DNA from: Rosenbergiella gaditana
Lineage (GTDB): Bacteria > Pseudomonadota > Gammaproteobacteria > Enterobacterales > Enterobacteriaceae
DNA: 64,000 bases
Direction of reading: 5' to 3'
NCBI RefSeq assembly: GCF_018494065.1
Contig: NZ_JABBFR010000011.1
Location: 1-64,000, forward strand
The notes under the pieces are model-generated. The model saw nothing but the letters and a program-made list of their open reading frames with translations. It searched no databases and had not been told where the DNA came from. Every line of letters starts with the position of its first letter. Positions within the stretch are counted from its first letter, which is position 1. Below, piece after piece: positions 39,513-50,321 of the stretch. A program made the position numbers and the translations under genes.

Positions 39513-40295
39513 TTAATTCCCAAACATCAGTGCGGTGAGCACAAAATCTAGCCCAAGGACTGCCAACGAGGCATGCACAACGGTTCGTGTTGTTGCACGG
39601 CTAATCCCTTCAGAAGTCGGTGTGGCATCGTAGCCATTGAACAGCGCTATCCACGTCACCGTGATAGCAAAAACGATACTTTTGATCACGCAGTTGACTA
39701 GGTCGGTCTGAAAATCGACACTACTCTGCATCGCCCCCCAGAAGAAACCCGCATCAATACCTTTCCATAGGACGCCGACTAAAGCCCCGCCTAGGATCCC
39801 CACGGCAGTAAACATGATGGAAAGAAGCGGCATACTGATGACACCCGCCCAAAAACGTGGGGCGACCACTCTACGCAGTGGATCCACCGCCATCATTTCC
39901 ATACTGGATAGCTGTTCGGTGGCTCTCATTAAGCCCACTTCGGCAGTTAATGCTGATCCTGCGCGGCCAGCAAATAATAATGCGGTCACCACTGGCCCTA
40001 ATTCTCGGAGTAGCGAGAGCGCAACCACCATGCCTAAACTCGTTTCGGCTCCATAGGTTTTCAATACCATATAGCCTTGAAGGCCGAGTACCATACCAAT
40101 GAAAATACCGGATACGAGGATTATCAATAATGATAAAACCCCTAGACTGTAGAGCTGTCGGAGTAATAAACGGCCTTGTTGTAAAGGTTCAGGTTTACCA
40201 ATAATGGCGTGGAACAGCATTAATCCGGCGCGGCCAAACGCCTGGCAGCGTGCAATTCCCCAGCGCCCAAGCCTCGCAAATACAGTTAATACCAT
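39513..40295 (-). CDS. mlaE: Mla ABC permease MlaE
   Basis: A 260-residue MlaE-family permease. It begins with an amphipathic interfacial helix and contains [28 protein letters not shown], the long conserved [22 protein letters not shown] and the C-terminal [17 protein letters not shown], all close to E. coli. It starts 3 bases after mlaF. Confidence 0.95.
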   Translation of the reverse strand: MVLTVFARLGRWGIARCQAFGRAGLMLFHAIIGKPEPLQQGRLLLRQLYSLGVLSLLIILVSGIFIGMVLGLQGYMVLKTYGAETSLGMVVALSLLRELGPVVTALLFAGRAGSALTAEVGLMRATEQLSSMEMMAVDPLRRVVAPRFWAGVISMPLLSIMFTAVGILGGALVGVLWKGIDAGFFWGAMQSSVDFQTDLVNCVIKSIVFAITVTWIALFNGYDATPTSEGISRATTRTVVHASLAVLGLDFVLTALMFGN

Positions 40296-40298
40296 GGT

Positions 40299-41114
40299 TT
40301 AAACACTCCTCGTTCCAACTAAATCTGTCAGATAATCTCCGGCAGGATAGCGGAAAGGTACCGGCCCATCAGCTTCTCCATCGATAAACTGTCGAACTTG
40401 CGGATTATCATTCGCGCGTAAGTCAGCCGGCGTTCCTTGGGCAACAATACGCTCCCCTGCCACGATATAAGCATAGTCAGCAATACTTAACACTTCGGGC
40501 ACATCATGCGAAACCACGATACAAGTCACCCCTAAGGCTTGATTAAGCTCGTCAATCAACTTCACTAACACACTCATAGTGATGGGATCTTGTCCGACAA
40601 AAGGTTCATCGAACATGATTAAATCTGGCTCTAAGGCGATTGCGCGCGCGAGTGCAACGCGGCGAGCCATCCCGCCTGATAACTCTGCCGGCATCAGGTT
40701 TTCCGCTCCCCGTAAGCCCACTGCTTCCAATTTCATCATGACAGTTGTATGCAGTAATGCTGGCGGTAATTGCGTATGTTCACGTAACGGCCATGCCACA
40801 TTGTCGTAAACGGTCAAATCGGTGAATAATGCCCCCGATTGAAAGAGCATACTCATTTTTTTTCGGGCTTGATAAAGCTTACGTCTTGATAGGGTCGGGA
40901 TATTCTGGCCATGAAATAATATCTGTCCAGAATCGGGGGTTAACTGGCCACCAATTAAGCGTAACAAGGTGGTTTTACCAATTCCCGATGGCCCCATAAT
41001 CGCGGTGACTTTCCCTTCAGGAACCGTTAACGAAATATTATCGAAAATAGTCCGGTTTCCCCGCTTAAACGACATATTACGAATATCCACAATGGGAGTT
41101 TGCAACTGCACCAT
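40299..41114 (-). CDS. mlaF: Mla ABC transporter ATPase MlaF
   Basis: A 271-residue ABC ATPase of the outer-membrane lipid asymmetry system. Walker A is GPSGIGKTT, the signature is LSGGMARRVALARA, Walker B is LIMFDEPFVGQD and the switch His is in VVSHDVPEVL. The C terminus GPVPFRYPAGDY is the segment that in E. coli reaches the neighbouring subunit. It is the first gene of mlaFEDCB-ibaG and divergent from yrbG. Confidence 0.95.
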   Translation of the reverse strand: MVQLQTPIVDIRNMSFKRGNRTIFDNISLTVPEGKVTAIMGPSGIGKTTLLRLIGGQLTPDSGQILFHGQNIPTLSRRKLYQARKKMSMLFQSGALFTDLTVYDNVAWPLREHTQLPPALLHTTVMMKLEAVGLRGAENLMPAELSGGMARRVALARAIALEPDLIMFDEPFVGQDPITMSVLVKLIDELNQALGVTCIVVSHDVPEVLSIADYAYIVAGERIVAQGTPADLRANDNPQVRQFIDGEADGPVPFRYPAGDYLTDLVGTRSV

Positions 41115-41319
41115 AACGACCTCATTTCATGGATAGTGGTGATTAAGGCTAGCGTAATTTTAGCTAGATGAACGAATTCTACCGAAAGGAAAAAAATTTT
41201 TTTAATTAATTACGGCTTAAAATTTACTTTTAGGCAAAGTACCTTCAAAATTCTTAAAAATTAACCCGCTAAACGCTGCCATAACCCTCTCTTTTGTTTG
41301 CGCTTACCAAGGAATATTG

Positions 41320-42303
41320 ATGTTAATCTCAGCCATGCTATTTATTGTTGGCTTAATTTTGCTCGCATATGGCAGTGATCGATTAGTCTTTAGCGCAGCG
41401 GTGTTAAGCCGCATGATGGGAATTTCTCCCTTGATCATTGGCGGAGTTATCGTTGGACTGGGTACTTCACTCCCCGAAATCATTCTCTCTTTTTCAGCAT
41501 CACAACAGGGATTGAGGGAGTTAGCCGTCGGGCTTGCGCTAGGCTCAAATATTACCAATGTTTTATTAATTCTAGGTATTGCTCTGGTACTCCGCCCCAT
41601 ATCCCTATGCTCGGCGTTATTACGTCATGAATTACCTTTGATATTATTGGTGACCCTGCTCGCGGGTCTCGCACTGGTCAACCATCACTTAACCGTTTGG
41701 GATGGCGTAGCCCTGCTATTCGTCGCCATAGTGTACCTTTATGGCATGCTACATCTGATTAAACGAACCTCAACCGTTACGCCCGACCAACTCACCCGAG
41801 AACAACTTTCTGTCTTACCCGACCAGCAAATCTCTTTCACCGTTGCGCTATTATGGTTGGGTGTTGCGCTAATTCTATTACCTATTGCAACCCGTATGAT
41901 TGTTGATAACGCCTTGGTGGTGGCAGATTTTTTTGGATTAAGCCAACGAGTTGTCGGACTTCTTTTCTTATCAGTAGGGACCAGTTTACCCGAATTAGCA
42001 ACCGTTATTGCAGGCGTGACCCGTGGACAACAACATTTAGCAATAGGGAATTTAGTCGGCGCGCATATTTATAATCTCGCCATTGCTTTAGGATTACCTG
42101 CTGTACTCGACCCTGGCATAATTTCCGAAAAAACCGTTAATCACGATTTTTGGCTAGTATTTATCGCCAGTTCACTATTAACTTTACTTTGCCTTAACCA
42201 AAATAAAATTAATGGGCGTATCATAGGGGTAATACTGCTAACTGGATTTTTAGTCTGGGCATTTTGGCTATGCTGTCCACTAATGCCAGCGATGACATCT
42301 TAA
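41320..42303 (+). CDS. yrbG: Calcium/sodium antiporter family protein YrbG
   Basis: A 327-residue inner-membrane protein with two Na_Ca_ex repeats and about ten spans. Ion-binding alpha repeats are GLGTSLPEIILSFSAS with LGSNITNVLLILG, and SVGTSLPELATVIAGV with NLVGAHIYNLAIALGLPA. The ATG at 41320 is preferred over an overlapping TTG; AAGGA at 41309-41313 is well spaced. It heads the yrbG-kdsD-kdsC-lptCAB cluster. Confidence 0.92.
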   Translation: MLISAMLFIVGLILLAYGSDRLVFSAAVLSRMMGISPLIIGGVIVGLGTSLPEIILSFSASQQGLRELAVGLALGSNITNVLLILGIALVLRPISLCSALLRHELPLILLVTLLAGLALVNHHLTVWDGVALLFVAIVYLYGMLHLIKRTSTVTPDQLTREQLSVLPDQQISFTVALLWLGVALILLPIATRMIVDNALVVADFFGLSQRVVGLLFLSVGTSLPELATVIAGVTRGQQHLAIGNLVGAHIYNLAIALGLPAVLDPGIISEKTVNHDFWLVFIASSLLTLLCLNQNKINGRIIGVILLTGFLVWAFWLCCPLMPAMTS

Positions 42304-42313
42304 GGATAATACT

Positions 42314-43300
42314 ATGGGTTTTCAGCCTGAACAAAAAAACATCAATTTTATTGATGCGGGCAAGAAAGTGCTGCGTATTGAGCGAGAGTGCTTAGAGCAA
42401 CTGGAAGAATTTATTAATCAAGAGTTTGCCATCGCCTGTGAAATGATTTTCCGCTGTTCGGGAAAAATCGTTGTAATGGGAATGGGAAAATCTGGTCACA
42501 TTGGGCGAAAAATTGCTGCCACGCTAGCCAGTACCGGTACCCCGGCTTTTTTTGTTCATCCTGGCGAGGCCAGTCATGGCGATTTAGGAATGATTAGCCA
42601 AAATGATATCGTATTGGCGATTTCCAACAGTGGAGAATCACAAGAAATCCTTTCCCTGATCCCTGTAATTAAGCGATTAGCTATCCCTTTACTCTCCATG
42701 ACAGGTAGGCCTGAAAGTACTATGGCGCGTGCTGCACAAGTGCATCTTTGTATTAAGGTCCCTTTTGAGGCTTGTCCATTGGGACTCGCCCCTACCAGTA
42801 GTACGACAGCCACCTTAGTCATGGGTGATGCCCTCGCGGTTGCCTTGTTAGAAGCAAGAGGATTCACGCAAGAAGATTTTGCGCTGTCACATCCAGGCGG
42901 GGCTTTAGGGCGAAAACTACTGCTTCATGTCAGTGATATTATGCACTCGGGCGATGAAATCCCCATCGTAACGGAACAGGCCTCCCTGCGAGATGCGCTT
43001 TTTGAGATTACGCGAAAAAAAATGGGAATGACCGTGATTATCCATGCTGATGGGCACATTGCCGGTATTTTTACGGATGGTGATTTACGCAGAGTGATCG
43101 ATATGAATATCGATCTACAATCTACCCCTATCGCTCAAGTAATGACTCATGGGGGGGTTCGCGTACCTCCACAGATATTGGCGGTGGATGCACTGAATAT
43201 CATGCAACAAAAAAATATTACCTCTCTACTCGTTGAGGAGCAGGGAAAGTTGATGGGCGTTGTACACTTGCACGATATGCTGCGTGCTGGCGTTGTATAA
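42314..43300 (+). CDS. kdsD: D-arabinose 5-phosphate isomerase
   Basis: A 328-residue enzyme that interconverts ribulose-5-P and arabinose-5-P, the first step of Kdo synthesis. The SIS domain has VVMGMGKSGHIGRKIAATLASTGTPAFFVHPGEASHGDLG within its first half, and SNSGESQE binds the sugar phosphate. Two CBS repeats fill the C-terminal third (from about residue 205). It lies 10 bases after yrbG and 17 before kdsC. Confidence 0.95.
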   Translation: MGFQPEQKNINFIDAGKKVLRIERECLEQLEEFINQEFAIACEMIFRCSGKIVVMGMGKSGHIGRKIAATLASTGTPAFFVHPGEASHGDLGMISQNDIVLAISNSGESQEILSLIPVIKRLAIPLLSMTGRPESTMARAAQVHLCIKVPFEACPLGLAPTSSTTATLVMGDALAVALLEARGFTQEDFALSHPGGALGRKLLLHVSDIMHSGDEIPIVTEQASLRDALFEITRKKMGMTVIIHADGHIAGIFTDGDLRRVIDMNIDLQSTPIAQVMTHGGVRVPPQILAVDALNIMQQKNITSLLVEEQGKLMGVVHLHDMLRAGVV

Positions 43301-43317
43301 ACAGGACAAATTATTTA

Positions 43318-43881
43318 ATGAATGTAGAAAGCCATTTCGACTCATGCTACGGCCCCATTTCCCATGACGTTATGGAACGCGCAGCGGAGATAACCCTTCT
43401 GATCTGTGATGTGGACGGCGTTATGTCTGATGGCAATGTCTATCAAGGAAATTCTGGTGAAGAACTCAAAGCCTTTAATGTTAGAGACGGCTATGGGATT
43501 CGCTGCCTGTTAACCAGTGAGATTGAGGTTGCGATTATTACTGGGCGAAAAGCAAAATTACTCGAAGACCGTTGCGCCACCCTCGGTATCCAGCATTTAT
43601 ATCAAGGGCAATCCAACAAAGTTATTGCCTATCAGCAGTTATTGGAAAGTCTTCAGTGCGCACCACACCAAGTCGCTTACATCGGAGATGATCTGATCGA
43701 TTGGCCAGTCATGAAGCAAGTGGGATTAAGTGTTGCGGTTGCCGATGCTCATCCGCTGATTCAACAACGTGCACACTACACAACAGGTATTGCCGGCGGA
43801 CGGGGCGCAGTCAGAGAACTTTGTGATATCATCCTTATGGCACAAGATAAATTTGAACAAGCCGAAGGGTTATCAATATGA
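43318..43881 (+). CDS. kdsC: Kdo-8-phosphate phosphatase
   Basis: A 187-residue HAD phosphatase (C0 type) that releases Kdo. The catalytic motif I is LLICDVDGVMSDG, motif II is the Thr in AIITGRKAKL, and motif IV is VAYIGDDLIDWPVM. The typical KVIAYQQLLE region is present. It overlaps lptC by 4 bases (ATGA). Confidence 0.95.
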   Translation: MNVESHFDSCYGPISHDVMERAAEITLLICDVDGVMSDGNVYQGNSGEELKAFNVRDGYGIRCLLTSEIEVAIITGRKAKLLEDRCATLGIQHLYQGQSNKVIAYQQLLESLQCAPHQVAYIGDDLIDWPVMKQVGLSVAVADAHPLIQQRAHYTTGIAGGRGAVRELCDIILMAQDKFEQAEGLSI

Positions 43882-44441
43882 GTAACGCGCGTAAATGGAT
43901 AATAGGTCTTCTCGCGGTGATCGCACTGGTTCTAATCGGCTGGAATATTACTTCATCGGATAATAGAAATACGTCCAAGGCCGTTAACGATCAATCCCCG
44001 ACCTATACCAGTGAAACATCGAAAACGACTGTCTATAATCCACAAGGGACTTTGGCGTACCGGTTAGTATCAAAACAAGTCGAATATTATGACGCACAAC
44101 AACTGACTTGGTTTACACAACCCGAACTAACAACGTATGACGATACAAAGCGTGCTACTTGGATATTAACCGCCGATAAGGCAAAACTCACGCAAGACAG
44201 AATGCTCTATCTTTATGGGCATGTTGTCGTGCAATCTCAACTTTCAGACTCGCGCTTACAACGTCTTACTACTGATACCGCCCAAGTTAATTTAGTGACC
44301 CAAGATGTCACCTCTAATGATAAAGTGAATCTTCAAGGCATTGGATTTGAGTCTAACGGAATGAAATTACGCGGTAATTTACGCGCTAAAACAGCCGAGT
44401 TGCTTGAAAAGGTAAATACTTCTTATGAAATTCAAAAATAA
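43878..44441 (+). CDS. lptC: LPS export protein LptC
   Basis: A 187-residue bitopic membrane protein that passes LPS from LptBFG to LptA. One N-terminal span (WIIGLLAVIALVLIGWNI) is followed by a periplasmic beta-jellyroll domain with YRLVSKQVEYYDAQQLTWFTQPEL. It overlaps lptA by 17 bases and kdsC by 4, so the genes are translationally coupled. Confidence 0.93.
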   Translation: MSNARKWIIGLLAVIALVLIGWNITSSDNRNTSKAVNDQSPTYTSETSKTTVYNPQGTLAYRLVSKQVEYYDAQQLTWFTQPELTTYDDTKRATWILTADKAKLTQDRMLYLYGHVVVQSQLSDSRLQRLTTDTAQVNLVTQDVTSNDKVNLQGIGFESNGMKLRGNLRAKTAELLEKVNTSYEIQK

Positions 44442-44976
44442 ATCTTCATTAAATCTGCTTCTAGCTAGCGGATTGCTCGCGCTGAGTCTCCCTGCATTAG
44501 CCGTTACTGGCGACTCAGATCAGCCTGTTCATATCAACTCTATTAATCAATCCTTGGATATGGACGGTAATATTGCCACCTTCACCGGTAATGTCGTCAT
44601 CACGCAAGGGACAATTAAGATCCAAGCCGATAAAGTCGTGGTCACTCGCCCTGGTGGTGATAGCAAGAAAACCTTAGTCGATGCTTACGGTAACCCAGCA
44701 ACGTTCTACCAAATGCAAGACAATGGTAAACCGGTTAAAGGTAGTGCCAGCAAACTTCACTATAATTTAGCCGCTGACTCAGTCGAACTGACGGGCAAAG
44801 CCCACGTTCAACAGCTTGATAGTAATATCAATGGTGATCGCATTACTTATTTGGTTAAAGCGCAGAAAATGCAAGCTTCCAGCCAAGGCCAATCAAAACG
44901 TGTCACTACGGTGTTGATTCCGTCTCAATTACAGGATGACAAAAAATCCTCCACCCCTAAAACCAGAGGTCAATAA
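44425..44976 (+). CDS. lptA: LPS periplasmic bridge protein LptA
   Basis: A 183-residue OstA-like protein that polymerises into the LPS bridge across the periplasm. The signal peptide ends at [16 protein letters not shown]; the mature part has [24 protein letters not shown] and [15 protein letters not shown], close to E. coli LptA. It is followed 5 bases later by lptB. Confidence 0.95.
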   Translation: MKFKNKSSLNLLLASGLLALSLPALAVTGDSDQPVHINSINQSLDMDGNIATFTGNVVITQGTIKIQADKVVVTRPGGDSKKTLVDAYGNPATFYQMQDNGKPVKGSASKLHYNLAADSVELTGKAHVQQLDSNINGDRITYLVKAQKMQASSQGQSKRVTTVLIPSQLQDDKKSSTPKTRGQ

Positions 44977-44981
44977 GTCCT

Positions 44982-45707
44982 ATGGCAACGTTAACTGCAA
45001 AAAACTTAGCGAAGTCTTACAAAGGCAGACAAGTGGTGGGCGATGTCAGCCTAGACGTCAAATCGGGTGAAATCGTCGGCTTATTAGGGCCAAACGGTGC
45101 AGGGAAAACCACGACATTCTACATGGTTGTCGGCATTGTCCAGCGTGATGCCGGGCGAATCATTATTGACGATGAAGATATTAGCTTGCTGCCTTTACAT
45201 GCGCGCGCACGTCGTGGGATAGGTTACCTTCCGCAAGAAGCCTCAATCTTCAGACGGTTAAGCGTTTATGATAATTTAATGGCCGTGTTACAAATTCGCG
45301 ACGACCTGAATAATGAACAGCGTAAAGCGCGAGCCGAAGAGCTTTTAAAAGAGTTTCATATCGAGCACTTAAGCAAGAGCTTAGGCCAATCATTGTCCGG
45401 TGGTGAGCGCCGTCGCGTAGAAATCGCTCGTGCATTAGCAGCTAATCCTAAATTTATTTTATTAGATGAACCCTTTGCAGGTGTTGACCCGATCTCGGTG
45501 ATTGATATAAAAAAGATTATCGAACATTTACGTGATAGCGGCCTAGGTGTATTGATTACAGACCATAACGTGCGAGAAACCCTCGCGGTGTGTGAACGTG
45601 CCTATATAGTAAGCCAAGGACAACTGATCGCTCACGGCACTCCAGAAGAGATTCTCGAGGATGAGCAAGTAAAACGGGTTTATTTAGGAGAGGAATTCCG
45701 ACTGTAG
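44982..45707 (+). CDS. lptB: LPS export ABC ATPase LptB
   Basis: A 241-residue ABC ATPase powering LPS extraction by LptFG. Walker A is GPNGAGKTT, the Q-loop is [12 protein letters not shown], the signature is [15 protein letters not shown] and Walker B is [13 protein letters not shown], with the switch His in [11 protein letters not shown]. It ends cotranscribed with rpoN 43 bases downstream. Confidence 0.97.
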   Translation: MATLTAKNLAKSYKGRQVVGDVSLDVKSGEIVGLLGPNGAGKTTTFYMVVGIVQRDAGRIIIDDEDISLLPLHARARRGIGYLPQEASIFRRLSVYDNLMAVLQIRDDLNNEQRKARAEELLKEFHIEHLSKSLGQSLSGGERRRVEIARALAANPKFILLDEPFAGVDPISVIDIKKIIEHLRDSGLGVLITDHNVRETLAVCERAYIVSQGQLIAHGTPEEILEDEQVKRVYLGEEFRL

Positions 45708-45750
45708 TCTCAGGCTGTTTTTTTACTTTCTGGCAATTGGGTCTATGATG

Positions 45751-47184
45751 ATGAAACAAAGTCTGCAATTCAGACTCAGCCAGCAGCTGGCGATGACTCC
45801 ACAGCTGCAGCAGGCGATTCGCTTGCTGCAGCTCTCTACTCTTGAGCTGCAACAAGAACTGCAACTCGCCTTAGAGAGTAATCCATTGCTTGAGCAAACC
45901 GACTCTCTCTCGGAGATTGATGCGGTAGAAGATTCAGAAAGTGCCTCGCTCGATACGCGTGAAGCTTTAGAGCAGCATGATATGCCATCTGAACTTCCTC
46001 TTGATACCGAATGGGATTCTATCTATACCGCGGGCACCCCTTCCGGTACAGGGAATGATTATCATCAAGATGAACTGCCCGTGTACCAAGGTGAAACCAC
46101 ACAATCTCTTCAAGATTACCTGACGTGGCAAGCAGAACTAACACCTTTTACCGAAACAGACCGCGCGATAGCCACCTCGATTATTGATGCTATTGATACT
46201 ACTGGATATCTCACCCTTCCACTTGACGATATCTTAGAAAGCTTGGGTATCGATGACTGTGATATTGAAGAGGTCGAGGCAGTTTTAAAACGTGTCCAAC
46301 ACTTTGATCCGATCGGCGTTGGCGCACGCAACCTACAAGAGAGTCTACTGATACAGTTATCACAATTCTCAGCCGATACACCTTACCTCGTTGAAGCGCG
46401 TAGTATTATTCAACAACACCTCGACCTCCTCGCCAATCACGATTTTAGAGGTTTGATGCGGGTAACCCGGTTAAAAGAGGAGGTACTGAAAGGGACTATG
46501 CAACTGATTCAATCACTGGATCCTCGTCCAGGTCAGTCGGTAAACACCGGCGAGTCAGACTACGTTATCCCTGATGTATTGGTCAAAAAAATTGGCAAAA
46601 AATGGGAAGTCGACCTCAACTCGGACAGCCTACCGCGCCTAGGAATCAATCAGCACTACGCATCAATGAGTGGCGGATCCACTAACGAGATTGATAATCA
46701 ATTTATCCGTAGCCACCTACAAGAAGCCCGTTGGTTAATTAAAAGTGTGGAAAGTCGTAACGAGACCCTACTTAAAGTCTCTCGTTGTATTGTCGAACAG
46801 CAGCAAGCTTTCTTTGAGCTAGGAGAAGAGCATATGCGTCCGATGGTATTAGCCGATATTGCCGAAGTTATAGAGATGCATGAGTCGACAATTTCGCGAG
46901 TCACTACACAGAAATTTTTACACAGCCCCCGAGGCATATTCGAGCTTAAATATTTCTTCTCAAGCCATGTCAATACGGATAATGGTGGAGAAGCCTCATC
47001 GACGGCCATTCGAGCGCTAGTCAAACGCTTTATTGCCGACGAAAACCCGGCTAAGCCACTCAGTGATAGTCGACTGACCACCTTACTGTCTGACCAAGGG
47101 ATTATTGTCGCCCGCCGAACTGTTGCAAAATACCGTGAATCCTTGACTATCCCTCCCTCAAATCAGCGGAAACGATTAGTCTAA
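45751..47184 (+). CDS. rpoN: RNA polymerase sigma-54 factor
   Basis: A 477-residue sigma factor for -24/-12 promoters that need enhancer-binding activators. Region I begins [27 protein letters not shown], an acidic region II follows, and the C-terminal RpoN box is [10 protein letters not shown]. Two extra ATG codons directly precede the chosen one. In E. coli hpf lies directly downstream; here it is missing and ptsN follows after 159 bases. Confidence 0.96.
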   Translation: MKQSLQFRLSQQLAMTPQLQQAIRLLQLSTLELQQELQLALESNPLLEQTDSLSEIDAVEDSESASLDTREALEQHDMPSELPLDTEWDSIYTAGTPSGTGNDYHQDELPVYQGETTQSLQDYLTWQAELTPFTETDRAIATSIIDAIDTTGYLTLPLDDILESLGIDDCDIEEVEAVLKRVQHFDPIGVGARNLQESLLIQLSQFSADTPYLVEARSIIQQHLDLLANHDFRGLMRVTRLKEEVLKGTMQLIQSLDPRPGQSVNTGESDYVIPDVLVKKIGKKWEVDLNSDSLPRLGINQHYASMSGGSTNEIDNQFIRSHLQEARWLIKSVESRNETLLKVSRCIVEQQQAFFELGEEHMRPMVLADIAEVIEMHESTISRVTTQKFLHSPRGIFELKYFFSSHVNTDNGGEASSTAIRALVKRFIADENPAKPLSDSRLTTLLSDQGIIVARRTVAKYRESLTIPPSNQRKRLV

Positions 47185-47343
47185 GCATATTGCGCAACGT
47201 TTATAAAAAGCGCATAGTGATCTTAGCTATGTAAATTATTTGCCTGCATTAAGTGTTCTGTTACCATGCAGGCCAATCAATGATCGTCATTAACCACGGT
47301 GTATGTGTCTGGCTCATCGTCAAACCGTCAGCAAGTGAATACT
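47185..47343. other. rpoN-ptsN spacer lacking hpf
   Basis: E. coli has the 95-codon ribosome hibernation gene hpf here. The spacer is only 159 bases, all frames are short, and no piece resembles the Hpf fold. It contains a Shine-Dalgarno-poor lead into ptsN and no clear terminator. Confidence 0.7.
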
Positions 47344-47829
47344 ATGAATAGCGACCTCCCTTTAGAATTAGGTAATGTGCTAACGCTTGATTGCACACGC
47401 AATAATGTTAACTGCCAAAGTAAAAAACGAGCGTTAGAGATAATTAGCGAGATTGCGGCGAGCCAGCTTAATCTGCCTCATCAACTTATCTTTGAAACGA
47501 TTCTCAATCGTGAAAAGATGGGGAGTACTGGAATTGGTGGTGGGATCGCCATTCCTCACGGTAAACTTGAGCAAGATACGTTACGCTCAATCGGCGTTTT
47601 TATTAAGCTCGAACACCCCATTGCTTTTGATGCTGTGGATAATCAACCCGTCGATCTGCTTTTTGCACTATTGGTTCCTGCAGGACAGTGCAAAATACAT
47701 CGTCATACACTATCGTTAATCGCTAAACGCCTAGCGAATAAAGCCGTCTGTAGACAACTTCGTCAAGCCGAGAGCGATGATATGCTCTATCAAATTTTGA
47801 TGGGCGGTGTGGAAGATGAAGAGTTATAA
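47344..47829 (+). CDS. ptsN: Nitrogen PTS enzyme IIA (EIIA-Ntr)
   Basis: A 161-residue PTS IIA protein of the PtsP-NPr-PtsN relay that adjusts potassium and stress responses. The phosphorylation His is in STGIGGGIAIPHGKLEQDTL, then HPIAFDAVDNQPVDLLFALLVP. The Met at 47344 fits E. coli; an in-frame ATG 15 codons earlier lacks conservation. rapZ follows 46 bases later. Confidence 0.95.
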   Translation: MNSDLPLELGNVLTLDCTRNNVNCQSKKRALEIISEIAASQLNLPHQLIFETILNREKMGSTGIGGGIAIPHGKLEQDTLRSIGVFIKLEHPIAFDAVDNQPVDLLFALLVPAGQCKIHRHTLSLIAKRLANKAVCRQLRQAESDDMLYQILMGGVEDEEL

Positions 47830-47875
47830 CCCCTAACCCAGATTGACTCGTAAAGGTTCGCAGGAGAAAAAAGTC

Positions 47876-48736
47876 ATGGCACTGATGATCGTCAGCGGTC
47901 GTTCCGGCTCGGGTAAATCGGTTGCGCTACGCGCATTAGAGGATATGGGGTTCTATTGCGTCGATAACCTCCCCGTTGAACTCTTACCGGGACTTGCGGC
48001 AACCTTAGCCAAAAGAGAGATTTCTGCTGCGGTGAGTATCGATATCAGGAATATGCCAGAGTCGCCGCAGCTATTTGAAGCCGTATTAGATCGGCTCGAG
48101 TTGGAATTTTCTCCTCAACTTCTGTTCTTTGATGCCAATACCAATACGTTGATCCGTCGCTATAGCGATACCCGCCGACTGCACCCTTTAACCGCGCGTA
48201 ATCTCTCGCTGGAAGATGCCATTCAACACGAGTCCGAGCTGCTCGAACCTTTACGGTCCAGAGCCGATCTTGTTGTCGACACGTCAGAAATGTCGGTCCA
48301 TGAACTCGCTGAGATGTTACGCACTAGGCTTTCAGGCAAGCCTGAGCGAGACCTCACTATCGTGTTTGAATCCTTTGGCTTTAAGTATGGTTTACCCGTC
48401 GATGCAGATTATGTGTTCGATGTAAGATTCCTTCCTAACCCTCACTGGGATGCAAAACTTCGCCCGATGACTGGATTGGACCGTCCTGTCTGCCAGTTTT
48501 TGGAACGCCATACGGATGTCCATCAGTTCATTTACCAAACGCGTAGCTATCTAGAATTATGGCTACCGATGCTGGAACGGAACAACCGTAGCTACCTTAC
48601 TGTAGCAATAGGCTGTACCGGAGGAAAACACCGCTCCGTCTATATTGCCGAACAACTCGCCGATTACTTTGCCTCTCGCGGTAAAAATGTTCAACGTCGA
48701 CATCGTACCTTGGAAAAGAAAAACCATGACCGTTAA
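47876..48736 (+). CDS. rapZ: RNase adapter protein RapZ
   Basis: A 286-residue RNA-binding nucleotide protein that guides RNase E to the sRNA GlmZ and so tunes glmS. Walker A is [12 protein letters not shown] and the C-terminal RNA-binding half has [16 protein letters not shown] and the basic tail [13 protein letters not shown]. The ATG at 47876 is preceded by CAGGAG and matches E. coli. Its product links to the amino-sugar path that also uses GlmM, encoded in this window. Confidence 0.96.
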   Translation: MALMIVSGRSGSGKSVALRALEDMGFYCVDNLPVELLPGLAATLAKREISAAVSIDIRNMPESPQLFEAVLDRLELEFSPQLLFFDANTNTLIRRYSDTRRLHPLTARNLSLEDAIQHESELLEPLRSRADLVVDTSEMSVHELAEMLRTRLSGKPERDLTIVFESFGFKYGLPVDADYVFDVRFLPNPHWDAKLRPMTGLDRPVCQFLERHTDVHQFIYQTRSYLELWLPMLERNNRSYLTVAIGCTGGKHRSVYIAEQLADYFASRGKNVQRRHRTLEKKNHDR

Positions 48737-48998
48737 GCAAACTGTTTCAATTCAAAATAAGTTGGGCATGCATGCGCGTCCTGCAATGAAGCTGTTTGAA
48801 TTAGTTCAGAGCTTTGATGCTGACGTCCTATTGCGAAACGAGGCGGGTACCGAGGCTGAAGCAAACAGTGTCATTGCCCTACTGATGTTGGATTCAGCCA
48901 AAGGAGGTAAGATTGAGGTTGAAGCCAGTGGCCCACAAGAAGCTGAAGCCCTGCAGGCCGTCGTAGAACTCTTCGCCTCAAGGTTCGACGAAGAGTAA
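48726..48998 (+). CDS. npr: Nitrogen PTS phosphocarrier NPr
   Basis: A 90-residue HPr-like carrier between PtsP and PtsN. The active His is in [16 protein letters not shown] and the regulatory Ser region is [16 protein letters not shown]. It overlaps rapZ by 11 bases. Also called ptsO. It converges with mtgA with 5 bases between stops. Confidence 0.95.
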   Translation: MTVKQTVSIQNKLGMHARPAMKLFELVQSFDADVLLRNEAGTEAEANSVIALLMLDSAKGGKIEVEASGPQEAEALQAVVELFASRFDEE

Positions 48999-49003
48999 CC
49001 CTT

Positions 49004-49726
49004 TTAGTTAAGATGATGCTGTGTTAAAAAAGACTGCCCACCCAGTTGGTGCATTTGACGCATAATCCATTGCTGTCTCATTTGTATATAGCGTGAAGGG
49101 GTTTGTGCTTTATAGCGCAAAGGTGAAGGGAGTACTGCAGCGAGTAGAGCGGCTTGCCCTTCTGTCAGTTGCCTAGCCGGCTTATGGAAATATGCTTGCG
49201 AAGCGGCTTCCACCCCAAATATTCCTGGACCGAATTCAGCCACATTAAGATACACGGTGAGAATTCGCTTTTTACGCCAAATCGCCTCAATACCGAGGGT
49301 CATACCGGCTTCTATCGCTTTACGCATCCAACTTCGACCCTCCCACAGAAACATATTTTTGGCCGTCTGTTGTGATAATGTTGAAGCCCCACGTAAATGA
49401 GTCTCTCCTTGCTGCGTCAACACCGTTTTGACTGCCCCAATATCGATCCCCCAATGCTCAGTAAAACGCTGATCTTCGGACGCAATAACGGCTAAAGACA
49501 TCCAAGGAGATATTTCATCGATACCTACCCAATCAGAATGCGCACGGTATGCAAAGTTCCCTGATGCCCAAGCACCGATTTGTCGCTCAGCCATCACGGC
49601 GGAGAAAGGTACCGGAAGAAAAGTCCATAATAAAACAGCTAATAACCAGAGCCCTATGCAGGCCAGACAGCATCGAAGTAAGGCCTTTTTTATCGAACTT
49701 AACCTTGTTGTACGTTTTGATTTCAT
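49004..49726 (-). CDS. mtgA: Monofunctional peptidoglycan glycosyltransferase
   Basis: A 240-residue single-span GT51 enzyme that polymerises lipid II. After the N-terminal span ([23 protein letters not shown]) the catalytic motifs are [14 protein letters not shown] (catalytic Glu), [17 protein letters not shown] and [17 protein letters not shown]. yrbL, which separates npr and mtgA in E. coli, and elbB, next to it, are absent. Confidence 0.95.
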   Translation of the reverse strand: MKSKRTTRLSSIKKALLRCCLACIGLWLLAVLLWTFLPVPFSAVMAERQIGAWASGNFAYRAHSDWVGIDEISPWMSLAVIASEDQRFTEHWGIDIGAVKTVLTQQGETHLRGASTLSQQTAKNMFLWEGRSWMRKAIEAGMTLGIEAIWRKKRILTVYLNVAEFGPGIFGVEAASQAYFHKPARQLTEGQAALLAAVLPSPLRYKAQTPSRYIQMRQQWIMRQMHQLGGQSFLTQHHLN

Positions 49727-50320
49727 TGTCTACGGTCGTCCTAGCAGGGAGTCGTCAATTTCCAATTGACCCATTATAAAAGATTAGCGGTTCTTCGAGG
49801 TATCCCTGCCATCAACTTTCACATTGGAAAAAAGGGAACGATTCCATCGATGCATGAATCAACCGCCTGTAGAGAGACAATCTGCAAAATATGAGGAAAG
49901 TTTAAGCATATTGAATTAAATGTCGCCAATGGGAAGTTCATTTGGTACACTTTCAATTAACAATTTAGTAACCTTACAGCTCATATTCTGATCTACTTCA
50001 TCAAAAGAGAGCGTTTGCCGATCATTTCGCTGAGAAAGGTTAACTGTTTTTATAAATTTTATATTTCAATGCTTAAAATCATTAGCAAAATATATCTATT
50101 TTCTAAGCTTAAAAGGTTTAACCTTGAAAATACTCGTCATTCTTAGGTGAAAAGAGTTGCCTACCTTGTATATCCCTTGATAGTATAAGGTTATTAGGCA
50201 TTAGCAAGGCTTGAGTATCTAACAAATAGTGCTCAAAAATGCTTTTTCAGCCGTTTTCACATTAAATGCATTACTTATGCTAATGTTTTCTAGAAATCGG
50301 TACCATTTGTTTGTTACAGT
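49727..50320. other. Gene-free AT-rich region between mtgA and arcZ
   Basis: In E. coli elbB occupies this interval. Here no open frame with coding character was found on either strand. The region is AT-rich, with short palindromes such as AAGGTTTAACCTT near 50115, and presumably holds the arcZ and mtgA promoters. No clear regulator site could be named. Confidence 0.6.
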
Positions 50321-50321
50321 A

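Noticed and set aside
47185-47343. Remnant of hpf in the rpoN-ptsN spacer
   Set aside because: An ATGCAG start and a short frame ending near 47336 look vaguely like hpf ends, but no stretch of more than a few residues agrees.
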